A stretch of DNA of 64,000 nucleotides from Jacaranda mimosifolia (taxonomy: Eukaryota; Streptophyta; Magnoliopsida; Lamiales; Bignoniaceae). Below, one piece after another: positions 1-13,819 of the stretch; the first letter of the stretch is position 1; the number at the start of each line of letters is the position of its first letter. The stretch spans positions 28,046,710 through 28,110,709 of the forward strand of contig CM032120.1 of the NCBI GenBank assembly GCA_018894105.1, written 5' to 3'. Below the pieces are notes generated by a model. That model was not told the DNA's origin. It saw only the letters and a program-made list of their open reading frames with translations, and searched no databases. Both the position numbers and the translations under genes were made by a program.

Positions 1-1599
1 CTATACTCAAAATAAAATGGGTTAATTGGCTTAAAATCCCCAAACCCACATTCAATTTTGTGTTCAATCCCCACCCATTATTTTTTCAGCTTTAACTCCC
101 CATTTTCAATTTTAGTTTAGAGTTCACTCCCCAATTGAGTGAAAAAGAACAGAAGTCCTCACTTAAATTGAAAATGACAAAAATCCCTCTACTTTCCCAC
201 TAACAAAAACGTTACTCATATAACTCCTTGCCACAACTCACGTTTTCTCTTCCCATTCCCTCATTTTTTTTCTTCCCATTCCCTCCATCTATGCAAACCC
301 GACATCTAGTTCTACAACGACGCTCTACTTGCCATTTTCACATTGGTGTTGCAAAGAAAGCTTCCTCTCTTTTACTTTCTTGTTTGGGGACTGACTTTTC
401 TCCATTCTTTTTGTGGTCGTAGCTAGAAGGGTTTCTATTTTTGCCCCTCAATTGCATAGCCTACGAGGTAAGTTGTGTGATTTACTATTCTATTATTTTT
501 GTATTGAAATACAAAAAGAAATGCAGTACATTACTCTATTTGCTTCTTGTTTGATGTTGGTTTTAATTATTTTAGGCCTGATTTTGATATACTCAATTCA
601 CCATGGTTGCTCTTCTCTTTTATTAAAAAAAAAAAAAAAAAGCCCTAATATAAGTTTTTGGTACTTGACTATTGTCAATTTATACTTCAATTGTTGTTTT
701 AATTATATGCTTCAAATATCAATTATCTGAATTTAGTAATTGTATAATTCATATAAGGTGTAGTATATACTAGTTGTTTGCAACTGAATTTTAGGGATAT
801 CATATGATTTATGGTGTATACGATGTCTATACATCATGTTTAAGCATTTCTTGGGCATCTATTCCTGCAAACTCATGATTAATATAATTAGTATTGTTTT
901 CAAATAATATGGTATCAAAATTTAAATTTTCAGTATTTTATATTGTGACTTGCAGTATAGATCCCTAATTTAGTATTATGTTCTAGTTTTTTTGGTAGCA
1001 AAATTCAAGTTTTCAGTTTTTAATTCTGACTTTGCAGTACACAAAACCTCCAAATCAGTATGCTTGCATTTTTTTTTTTTGTACAAAAATTGAAACTTTC
1101 AGTATTTAAATTGTGAATTGTAGTACACAAAAATTTCAATTCAGTATTTATATTGTGAGTTTTTGTTCCAAAACCTCCAATACAGTATGTATGTAGTTAT
1201 ATATGTTTCTCTTTTCTGCAAAAATAATGGCTAAACCTCGGGGACCTCCACACCTCAGACATACTTGAGTAGAATGTTATGCAAAAAACATTAAGGATTT
1301 TTGGGAATATACAAATAATTGTTTTATAGATCGTAGATGTGTATTGAACACATATTGCTACAATGAGCATGGTTTAATGTATTCCAGGCTCAATGATGAT
1401 GTTCAGATGATTATTATCTAGATGAATTTACTTTTTCTATGTGGATATTGAGGTGATTGTTTAGTATTTATGACATTCTTACTAAATAACATTTATAATT
1501 TGTGTATGTGGATTATCATAATGGATGGTGTTTATAATTCGTAGTATAATTTGAAATTTTATTTATATATAGATATTGGTAAATATATATTTATATTAC

Positions 1600-4500
1600 A
1601 TGTTAGCTCAAAATAAGTACACAACTAGTGATAACTCAGTACATAAATATAGTTCCAAGGTGCATAATTACCAAAACTAGGTATTTTTTTTTGCATATTT
1701 CCAGTATGAATAAGAGCATAAGCGGTTGAAGAAAAGATGATTGCACAAGCATTTTTTCTATTTTCACCCCTCAATTACATAGTTGTCCATTTGAACATGT
1801 GCTATCACGAGCATTGTTTGAAGAAGAGATGATTCTATTGTATTAGAGTGCCTTATGTATTGTTCCAAGCATCGAATTAAGGTTAAACTCAGTCTTTGGG
1901 AAAGCAAGTACAAAATCACGCAAAATAAGTACATAAATAAGGAAAACTCAGTACATAAATGCAATTTCAAAGTACATAATTGTCAAAACTAGTTACTTTT
2001 TTGCGAACTTCCAATATAATTCTCAATACATAAGGGACTGAGTTTAATTCGGCCTAATCTGGCCATGACATGATCATAAAATTATGACGTATTAGTCTTA
2101 GGCTCATATAGTCATAATAATAGGTTCAGTGGTTTTCGATCGTGGTGTCAGAAGGATTCATTGGCTCATACATCAATGGTTTATACTACTATGAATGAGA
2201 AAGCAAGTGGTTAGATGTAGATGTTTGAGTTCTCAACCATTTTAACATGTACCATCACGACCATTTCTTCAACAAACCATGATTTTGTCGCATTTAGGTG
2301 TCTTATGTGTTGTTCCACACATAGAATTGAGCCTAGTCTCGGCCTTTGGAAAAGCAAGTATAGAAACACGCATAATAGATACACAACATTGGCAAATAAA
2401 GTACATAAACGTAGTTCTCTAGTACATAAATGCCAATACTGGGCACTTTTTTTTACAGATTTTCGGTATCATTCTCAGCACCTAAGAGATCGAGTTCAAT
2501 TTGGTCTAATCTGGCCATTGCATGATCATAAGTCCATGGCATTTAGTCTTATAACTCATATAGTCATGATAGGTTCATTGGTTTTTGATGGTGGTGTTGG
2601 GATGATTTATTTGGCTCATATATCAATGGTTTATACTATTATGAATGAGAACGCAAGTAGTTAGATATGGGTGTTTGAGCTCCCACCCATTTCAACACGT
2701 ACTATCACGATCATTTCTTCAACAAACCATGATTTTGTTGTGTTATGTTGTCTTATTTGTTGTTCCACTCATTTAATTGAGCTTCAACTCGGTCATTGAA
2801 AAAGCAATTATAGAAACATGCATATAGGTACACAACATTGGCAAATTAAGTACATAAATGGCAATACTGGGTACTTACTTTTCTGCAAACTTCTGGTATC
2901 ATTCTCAGTACATAAATGATTGAGTTCAATTTGTCCTAATCTGGCCATTATATGATCATAAGACCATGGTGTATTAGTCCTAGGACTCATATAGTCATGA
3001 TAAGTTCACTGGTTATCGATGGTGGTGTTGGAAAGATTCATTTGGTTCATGCATCAATGGTTTATACTATTATGAATGAGAGCGCAAGTGGTTGGATGCG
3101 GATGTTTGAGTTCCTAACCATTTCAACATGTACTATACAACAATTTCTTCAACAAACCACGATTGTCGCGTTAGTATGTCTTATGTGTTGTTCCACGCAT
3201 CGAATTGAGACTTAACTTGGCCTTTTTAAAAGTAAGTACAAAAACACACATAATAGGTAGACAATATTAGCAAATTAAATACATAAACGCAATTCTGGAG
3301 TACATAAATGCCAATATTGAGTACTTGTCTGCGGATTTCTGGTATCATTCTCAGCACATAAGGGATCGAGTTCAATTCAGCCTAATATGGCCACTGAATG
3401 ATCATAAGACCATGGTATATTAGTCTTAGGACTCATATAGTCATGATAAGTTCACTGGTTTCAATGGTGGTGTTAGGATGATTCGTTTAGCTCATGATCA
3501 ATGGTTTATACTACTCTGAATAAGAGCGCAAGTGGTTGAATGTATGGGATATGGGTCTTTGTGTTCCCAACCATTCTAACACACACTATCAAGACCACTT
3601 ATTCGACAAATCATGCATTTAAAATTATAGGTTCACCCATATGTTGTTCCATATGTCGATTTGAGGTTAAATCGACCTTTGGAAAAGCAAGTACAGAATT
3701 CCTTACCACAAGTACACAACATATACAATCGGAGTACATAAACCCTGTCCCTAAGCACATAAGTGCCAAAACTGAGTACTTTTTTCTTTAGATTTTTGGT
3801 ATCATTCTCAGTGCATAAGGGAACGTTCTCTATTCTGCCTAATCTGCCCATTTAATGATCATTAAACTACGAAATATGATCATAAGGACTCATTTGGTGA
3901 TGATAGGTTCGGTGGTGTAGGAAGGAGGTGTCGGAGTGATTTATTTGCCTCATGCATAAGGACTTTATACTCGGAAGAATGACACCACAAGTGGTAGGAT
4001 GTGGGTTTTTATGTTCCCAACCATTACAACATATACTATCACGACTATATATTCGACAAATCATCCATTTAAAATTATAGGTTCACCAATGTGTTGTTCC
4101 ATGTGTCGATTTGAGGTTAAAATCGACCTTTGGAAAAGCAAGTACAGAATTCCTTACCACAAGTACACAACATATACAATCGGAGTACATAAATCCTGTC
4201 CCCAAGCACATAAGTGCCGAAACTAAGTACTTTTTTCTTTAGATTTTTGGTATCATTCTCAGCGCATAAGGGAACGTTCTCCATTCTGCCTAATCTGCCC
4301 ATTTAATGATCATTAAACTACGAAATATGATCATAAGGACTCATTTGATGATGATAGGTTCGGTGGTGTAGGAGGGAGGTGTCGGAGTGATTCATTTGCC
4401 TCATGCATAAGGGCTTTATACTAGGAAGAATGACACCACAAGTGGTAGGATGTGGGTTTTTATGTTCCCAACCATTACAACATATACTATCACGACTACA

Positions 4501-7500
4501 TATTCTATAATTCATCCATTTAAAATTATAGGTTCACCAATGTGTTGTTCCATATGTCGATTTGAGGTTAAAATCGACCTTTGAAAAAGCAAGTACATAA
4601 TTCCTTAACACAAGTACACAACATATATAATCAGAGTACATAAATCTTGTCCCCAAGCACATAAGTGCCGAAACTAAGTACTTTTTTTATAGATTTTCGA
4701 TATCATTCTCAACATATAAAGGAATGTTCTCCATTCTGCCTAATCTGCCCATTTAATGATCATTAAACTACGAAATATGATTATAATGACTCATTTAGTG
4801 ATGATAGGTTCGGTGGTGTAGGAGAGGGGTGTCGGAGTGATTCATTTGCCTCATGCATAAGGGCTTTATACTAGGAATAATGACACCACAAGTGGTAGGA
4901 TGTGGGTCTTTGTGTTCCCAACCATTACAACACATACTATCACAACTACATATTCGACAAACCATGCATTTGAAGTTATGGAGTCACCAATGTGTTGTTC
5001 CACGTGTTGATTTGAGGTTAAAATCGGCCTTTGGAAAAGGAAGTTCATAATCCCTTACCACAAGTACAAACATATACAAATTGAATACTTAAATCTTGTC
5101 CCCAAGTACATAAGTGCCAAAATTGAGTACTTTTTCTAGGTTTTCGGTATCATTATCCGCGCATGAGAGAACATTCTCCATCCTGCCTAATATGTCCATT
5201 TCATTATCATTAAACCAAGAAGTATGACCATAAGGACTTACTTGGTGATGATAGGTTTTGTAGTGTATGAGGGGGTGTCGAAGTGATTCATTTGCCTCAT
5301 GCATAAGGGCTTTATACTAAAAAGAATGACACCTCAAGTTGTGGGATGTGGGTCTTTGTATTCTTTGTATTCCCAACCATTACAACACGTACTATCACGA
5401 CTACATATTCGACCAATCATGCATTTAAAATTATGGAGTCACCAATGTGTTGTTCCATATGTCGATTTGAGATTAAAATCTACATTTGGAAAAACAAGTA
5501 CAGAATCCCTTACCACAAGTATACAACATATAAAAACCGAGTATATAAATCTTGTCCCTAAATACATAAATAGTGGAACTGGGTACCTTTTTTTAAATTT
5601 TCGGTATTATTCTTAGCGCATGAGGGAAGGTTCTCCATCTTGCCTAATATGCTCATTTCATGATCATTAAACCATGAAGTATGATCATAAGGACTTACTT
5701 GGTGATGATAGGTTTTGTAGTGTATGAGGGGATGTCGAAGTGATTCATTTGCCCATGCGTAAGGACTTTATACTAGAAAGAAAAACACCACAAGTGGTGG
5801 GATTTGGGTCTTTGTATTCCCAACCATTACAACACGTACTATCACGACTACATATTCGACTAATCATGCATTTGAAATTATGGAGTCACCAATGTGTTGT
5901 TCCACACATCGATTTGAGATTAAAATCGACCTTTGGAAAAGTAAGTACAGAATTCCTTACCACAAGTACACAACATATACAAACTGAGTATATAAATCCT
6001 ATCCCTAAACACATAGGTGGTGGAGCTGGGTACTTTTTTTTAGATTTTTGGTATTATTCTTAGCGCATGATGAAAGGTTCTCCATTCTGCCTAATCTGCC
6101 CATTTCATGATCATCAAACCACGAAGTATTATCAAAATATTTTATTGGGTTGCTCCATACATTAAATTAAAGTTAAAATCATTCTTTGGAAAAGCAAGTA
6201 GGAAAGCTCTAATTGTAAGCACATAACAAATACAATTTTAGTATATAAATGCATTTCTGAAGTACATAAGTGCCTAAACTTGGTACTCTTTTTTTTTTCC
6301 TTGCACATCTTTATCATTTTTAACAAAAAATGGTATTTTTATTGTTCTTTGAAAAAGTAAGTACAGAAGCTCTAATTGTAAGTACATAACAAATGTAGTT
6401 TTAGTACATAAACGCATTTCTAAAGTACATAAGTGTCTAAACTGGGTACTTTTTTGCATATCTTTATTATTTTTAACAAAAAAAATGATATTTTTATCTG
6501 CATTTAAGGTATCCAACAGATTTGGTAACATATCTAAAATACGTGATATATTGCACTACATATAATACCAAACATTCCAACACGTACTATGTTTTATTGG
6601 GTTGCTCCATACATTGAATTGAGGTTTAAATCATTTTTTGGAAAAGCAAGTACGGAAGCTCCGATTGTAAGTACACAACAAGTGTCATTTTAGTACATAA
6701 ACGCATTTCTAAAGTACATAAGTGCCTAAACTGGGTACTTTTTTCCTGCATATCCAGTATCATTTTTAGCATAAAATTGTATTTTTATCTGCATTTAAGG
6801 TATCCAACAAATTTGGTAACGTATCTAAAATACATGATATATTATACTACATGCAATATCAAACATTCTAACACGTACTATGTTTTATTAGGTTGCTCCA
6901 CACATTGAATTGATGTTAAAATCGTTCTTTGAAAAAGCAAGTACAGAAGCCCTGATTGAAAGTACACAACAAGTGTAGCTTCAGTACATAAGTGCATAAA
7001 TTGGGTACTTTTTTCCAGCATATCCAGTATCATTTTTAACAAAAAATGGTATTTTTATCTGCATTTAAAGTATCCAATAGATTTGGTAACGTATGTAAAA
7101 AACATGATACATTACACTATATGCAATACCAAACATTCCAATATGTACTATATTTTATTGAGTTGCTCCACACATTGAATTGAGGTTAAAATCATTATTT
7201 GAAAAAGTAAGTATAGAAATCCTGATTGTAAGTATACAACAAGTGCAGTTTCAGTACGTAAACGTATTTCTAAAGTATATAAGTGCCTAAATTGGGTACT
7301 TTTTTCCGCATATCCAGTATTATTTTAAACATAAAACGGTATTTTTATCTGCATTTAAGGTATCCAATAAATTTGATAACATATCTAAAAAATGTGATAC
7401 ATTATACTACATGCAATACCAAATATTCCAACACGTACTATGTTTTATTAGGTTGCTTCACATATTAAATTAAGGTTAAAATCATTTTTTGAAAAAGCAA

Positions 7501-7670
7501 GTACAGAAGCCCTAATTATAAGTACACAACAAAAGCAGTTTCATTACATAAATGCATTTTTGAAGTACATAAGTACCTAAACTGGGTACTTTTTTTTTTA
7601 ATGTCCAGTATTATTGTAAACAAAAAACGGTATATATTACATTACAAGTAATACCAAACATCCCAACAAA
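1600..7670. repeat. Degenerate tandem array, about 450-bp then about 285-bp monomers
   Basis: A core of CTTTGGAAAAGCAAGTACAG, then AAGTACACAAC, GTACATAAA, and AAACTGGGTACTTTTTT recurs in the same order. Copies of the GGAAAAGCAAGTA core start near 1898, 2344, 2790, 3220, 3680, 4128, 4580, 5030, 5485 and 5931 (spacing about 430-460), then near 6185, 6345, 6636, 6925, 7198 and 7485 (mostly 270-290). The first group also carries a block with a GATCATTAAACTACGAAATATGA-type segment and a TTCCCAACCATT segment that the second group lacks; the second group has a shared GGTTGCTCCACACATTGAATT block. Neighbouring monomers around 3540-5050 are the most alike, which suggests recent local amplification. Short ORFs in the array change frame from monomer to monomer, so I see no coding function. 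Confidence 0.85.
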
Positions 7671-8062
7671 AGGTCAACTAATATTATTACATAATAGTCC
7701 AAATACTCTAAATATAACATATGCTTCAAAAAAGCCAAAATTAGCAGTTGTCTTTGGTCTCTGAGTACCGTGCAATCCTTTTTACATTGATTGTATCCCC
7801 TTCATGCACCATCTTCCTACAGATTAATAATGAATAAAAAAAATATATTAGTTTCACACCTTTATTTTCAGTTGAAAATACAATCCCATTAGAGTCATGC
7901 TCTCAAAAATGGACATGATATATAGTTCCCCATTGTACATAAAACTTCCTAACAGTTAAATTTGAGGTTCTTTCCCACCACTCGACATTTTCAAGCTAAA
8001 AAAAAATTAAAATAACTGCTACTCGCCAAAAATTACATTGCTGCTTTACCGTGCGCAATGGA

Positions 8063-8729
8063 GACAAAGTTAGATATGGCAAAATTACCCATCCCCGCGG
8101 CGGGGCGGATTCGGGGAGAATTTTCTCCCCACGGGACGGGACGGGGACGAGGACAATTTAGTTCCCAAAATGCTAAACGAGGTGAGGAGCGGGAATCACT
8201 GTCCCCATCCCCGGAGGTTCCCATTACTAGTTTAAATAATTAAATTATTATTATTTTCATATATAAATATATGTCAAACCCCATTTTTATTCATTTTATT
8301 TCATCATTTGCATTCTGTTCTCCTAGCGTCCACGGCACCCCCACCTCTTTAGAGGAATTGAAAAAAAATTATGCATTTTTTGAAATTTATATTTATGTAT
8401 TATTTATATTTTAATATTATAAAATATAATTAAATATCGTGTGTTATGTACTTATATTTGACAATTTTTTAACTTTGGAAGTAATTTATATTATTGGAAA
8501 ATTTTAGTAGTTTTTTTTATTAATTTCTAAAACTTTTTTACAAATTTAATAAATTTTTAAATAAAACCGATGGGTACCGACTCCTCATGAGGAAGTAAGG
8601 ATGGGTACCCGCCACAGGGACGAGGACGAGGATGGGGGCATTTTCACTTTGTGGGCGCGGGGATACTGCCCCCGCCCCCGCCCCCACCCCCACCCCCACC
8701 CCCACCCCATTGACACTACTAGACAAAGT
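8063..8729. mobile_element. Nested hAT-type non-autonomous element (8071-8721) with 8-bp TSD
   Basis: The octamer GACAAAGT lies at 8063-8070 and again at 8722-8729. Between them the element begins TAGATATGG and ends CACTACTA, giving the TAG...CTA ends typical of plant hAT elements. Subterminal regions are strikingly GC-rich against AT-rich surroundings: CCCATCCCCGCGGCGGGGCG near 8090 and runs of CCCCCGCC/CCCCAC at 8668-8709. The middle is AT-rich with no coding signal. It sits inside the Mutator-like element and so inserted after it. No transposase is present; mobilisation in trans is inferred. Confidence 0.85.
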
Positions 8730-9108
8730 AGGCCTACTTCTTGCTAGTATATTGTAGCCGATTGTAGAAAATGGGGGGAAAATGGAGAAAAAGCTTCTTT
8801 CTAGCGCAAGAAGATGGACAGAAAACAGATGATGGTGGGGAGAGAGAGATAGAAATGGGTTTCGAACAACAAGGTTTAGGAAATAAAGGAAAGAAAGAAA
8901 CAAAAAATGAAAAAATTATTAAACTAAAGCCATTTCAGTCACTTTAAGTGGATGGGGAGTGAAGTCAAAATTGAAACTTCACATGGAGAGTCCAAACTAA
9001 GAAACACATAGGTGGGGGCTGAATGCTAAAGTGAAAATAGGTTTGGGGATTTTTAAATAAGTGCCCAAATAAAATCCACTTTCTAACTTGGTAAATGATT
9101 TTTTCACC

Positions 9109-10002
9109 ATTGTATTTAGGGCTGTCAACGGGTCGAATCGGATCATACTAGATTCAAGTCCGAATCCAAAAGTAATATGTCAAATCCGGATCTGTAGTTA
9201 GTATAACCATATCCGAATTCAAATAGAAGTCGGATATCCGTTGGATATCCAAAAAAATTCAAATTTGAATATTTCAAAAATCATCATATATTTATTATTT
9301 TTTTAAAAATTTAGTAGAATCCAAATTCAAAATAATCATTCTTAAAAAAAAAATACAGCAAATTAATAAATAAATTTTTAAGTCTATTGATCACTCAAAA
9401 GCAATAATAGAATTTACTTAATCCCATTCATTCATCAAATTATTACATTTTAGATTTTGTTGCTAATAATAGTATTTATTTGGCATTATAAATACATAGT
9501 TATACTTGATTATTCAATCAACTAAATATAGACTCAAAGTTTTATAAAAAAGAAACTCATTTTGATCAAATCGATATTTGCATTGCATTCTTGCCATACT
9601 ATTGCATTCGGCTCATACTCATTATTCTTCCCGCATCATTTTTTGTTATAAAAATAGAGAAATAAGTGATGTAATTATTATGTAAATAAGCTCAAAATCT
9701 AACAATTCATATGAAAAGCACCTGATTTGATATATTGTATAGGAGTTCATTACTTTCTTCATCCAAATATCCCCATTGGCATTATTATAGGACCTTGTGT
9801 ATACATATGTATAATATTAAATATATTCGAATTTGGATTATTGATGAATCAGATCGAGCCATATCCATATTCACCTGATTTATTTTGAATTACGAACTTT
9901 TTTAATCAAATCATATTCATCGAATCTTTTATCGATTAAAGATCATGCATAATCAAATTGAATTCGAATTAAAATCTACTCCATTACAGCCCTAATTGTA
10001 TT
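9109..10002. mobile_element. hAT-type non-autonomous element (9117-9994) with 8-bp TSD
   Basis: The octamer ATTGTATT is found at 9109-9116 and 9995-10002. The element starts TAGGGCTGTCAACGGG and ends CATTACAGCCCTA, so the first nine bases TAGGGCTGT are perfectly inverted. Inside both ends are runs of CGAAT/GGATATCC-like motifs (9130-9260 and 9830-9970). The 878-bp body is AT-rich and non-coding. It lies between the end of the Mutator-like element and the promoter motifs of the RPL3 copy. Confidence 0.9.
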
Positions 10003-10057
10003 GAAAGATAGGAAGCCCTTTAGTAGCAAAGCAGCTCATGTTAATAGAACCATTCTG

Positions 10058-10152
10058 ATGGGCCGTCTCAAATATCCACACAGCCCAATGATGAGATCCA
10101 ACCCAGAGTGAAAATAGAAGTGGAAGGTCCAGCCCATCCCAGCCCAGCCCAA
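10058..10152. promoter_or_regulatory. Cluster of site II (TGGGCY) elements upstream of the RPL3 copy
   Basis: Within about 95 bp there are GATGGGCC (about 10058), CAGCCCAATG (about 10082) and CCAGCCCATCCCAGCCCAGCCC (about 10132), that is, several TGGGCC/TGGGCT motifs on one or the other strand. Clusters of such elements are typical of promoters of plant ribosomal protein and other growth-related genes. They lie about 150-250 bp before a plausible 5' UTR exon that ends CTCTTAG at about 10321 and is followed by GTAATATC; the matching acceptor TTTTGCAG ends at 11408. Confidence 0.6.
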
Positions 10153-11399
10153 TGGATAGACCCTAGAAATTGAGTGGTGATCTTGTCTAAGGCTTAAGGC
10201 AAAAATCTCATTTGATATCAACCGTCCAATTGTACATATAGAGAATTGAAAGCTGCATCAATGGCCGCACCATCTCGGCTTTACCGTTTTAGTACCAGTC
10301 CGATTTGCTGTGAGGCTCTTAGGTAATATCTTTCAATTTTCGTCCAAATATTACAACAAAATTGTTATTGGTAGAGATCTCTGCATATGCTGTTCATAAT
10401 TTGCTGAAAACTAATTTACCAATAATAATTGCCTTTCAATTTCGATATTTCAAATTGAATACTATTGAAAGTGACATTAAATTCAACGTTATCAGTTGTT
10501 TAGTTCAGGGCTTTAGTTTTTGTTTCTGCAGCTATCTCTTCTACCATAATTGTTTATTGAATTACAAATCTTGATACGTGAATGTGGAAGGTTGATTGAT
10601 CTAACTGTGTTGCGCGGATCTATATTTGGTTGGTGTTTCTATTTTACAATTTTTTGGTGTGTTTATTGCTGTTTTTTGTTTTGAAACTCTCTTTTTTTCT
10701 CCTGGGAACTTTGTAATTTACAATCCTGGATTGTTTAGTATATAATTATAAATATTGATTTTGTGATGTCTCTTGGCTATGATTGTGATTGCCCTGTTTC
10801 GTTGTGATGATTGAAATGTTCTCGCTAAAACATCATGAATGAGTAATCTCAAAAGGGCTCTTTTGCCAACGCCCCAACATTGGGTGTTTGGGAAGAAATA
10901 CCAATGAGCCCGAGAATTGGCATGGTAAATCATTGCCATAGGCCTCTGGTTTGGAAGCATTTCATTTCATGTGCAAGGAATATGGTGGTAATCCAGTGTC
11001 CAAAGTCACAAAACATGATTCACATAGTTACTTATAATGCTTGCATGCAGCTCCTCCAGAAAACTTCTTTTTGAGCACCAAAAACTGATTAAAACAAGAG
11101 AGAAGATTTGGAAATGTCAAGAATCGTGGAAAAAGTGATATATGATATGATTGCTGTGATTAGATGTAATCAGCCTACCTGGTACTACTAACTTGAAAAT
11201 TTGCTTTATAACCTATTCATAATATAAACAGAATTAGCAGTAAATTAGTATGCAATTTTTGTTTTCTTTTGATTAAGTCCAAATTATTGAATATCCCTTA
11301 AAGACTAAACTTTTTCTAAATTTTATAAGGTTCACTTTTAGTGAATTGTGGACATGTTCATGATATATTAATTCGAAAGAAATGAATTGAAGTGCATAA

Positions 11400-13819
<2,420 letters not shown>

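Larger units (their letters stand above)
10..9075. mobile_element. Large Mutator-like element with 9-bp target site duplication
   Basis: The 9-mer AAATAAAAT occurs at 10-18, just before GGG (19-21), and again at 9067-9075, just after CCC (9064-9066). Reading inward from both ends gives related termini: left GGGTTAATTGGCTTAAAAT, right (reverse complement) GGGCACTTATTTAAAAAT, both followed by CCCCAAACC and further C-rich blocks. The similarity continues for about 130 bp (19-150 and 8935-9066), diverged by roughly a third by eye. A 9-bp duplication with long inverted termini is the hallmark of Mutator-like elements. I found no recognisable MURA transposase, so I infer a non-autonomous element of about 9.05 kb. 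Its interior is mostly the tandem array at 1600-7670 and a nested hAT-type element at 8071-8721. The stretch 150-1600 is AT-rich and holds nothing I can identify. Confidence 0.8.

Noticed and set aside
2221..6063. Many ORFs of 60-150 codons in the tandem array
   Set aside because: They repeat with the monomers, shift frame between copies and resemble no protein; they are by-products of the repeat.
1600..7670. CRISPR-like regular repeat
   Set aside because: Monomers are 270-460 bp with no spacer structure, in a plant nuclear context.
8538..8903. 121-codon minus ORF with Gly/Val-Ala repeats
   Set aside because: It is the translation of the C-rich end of the nested hAT-type element plus flank.
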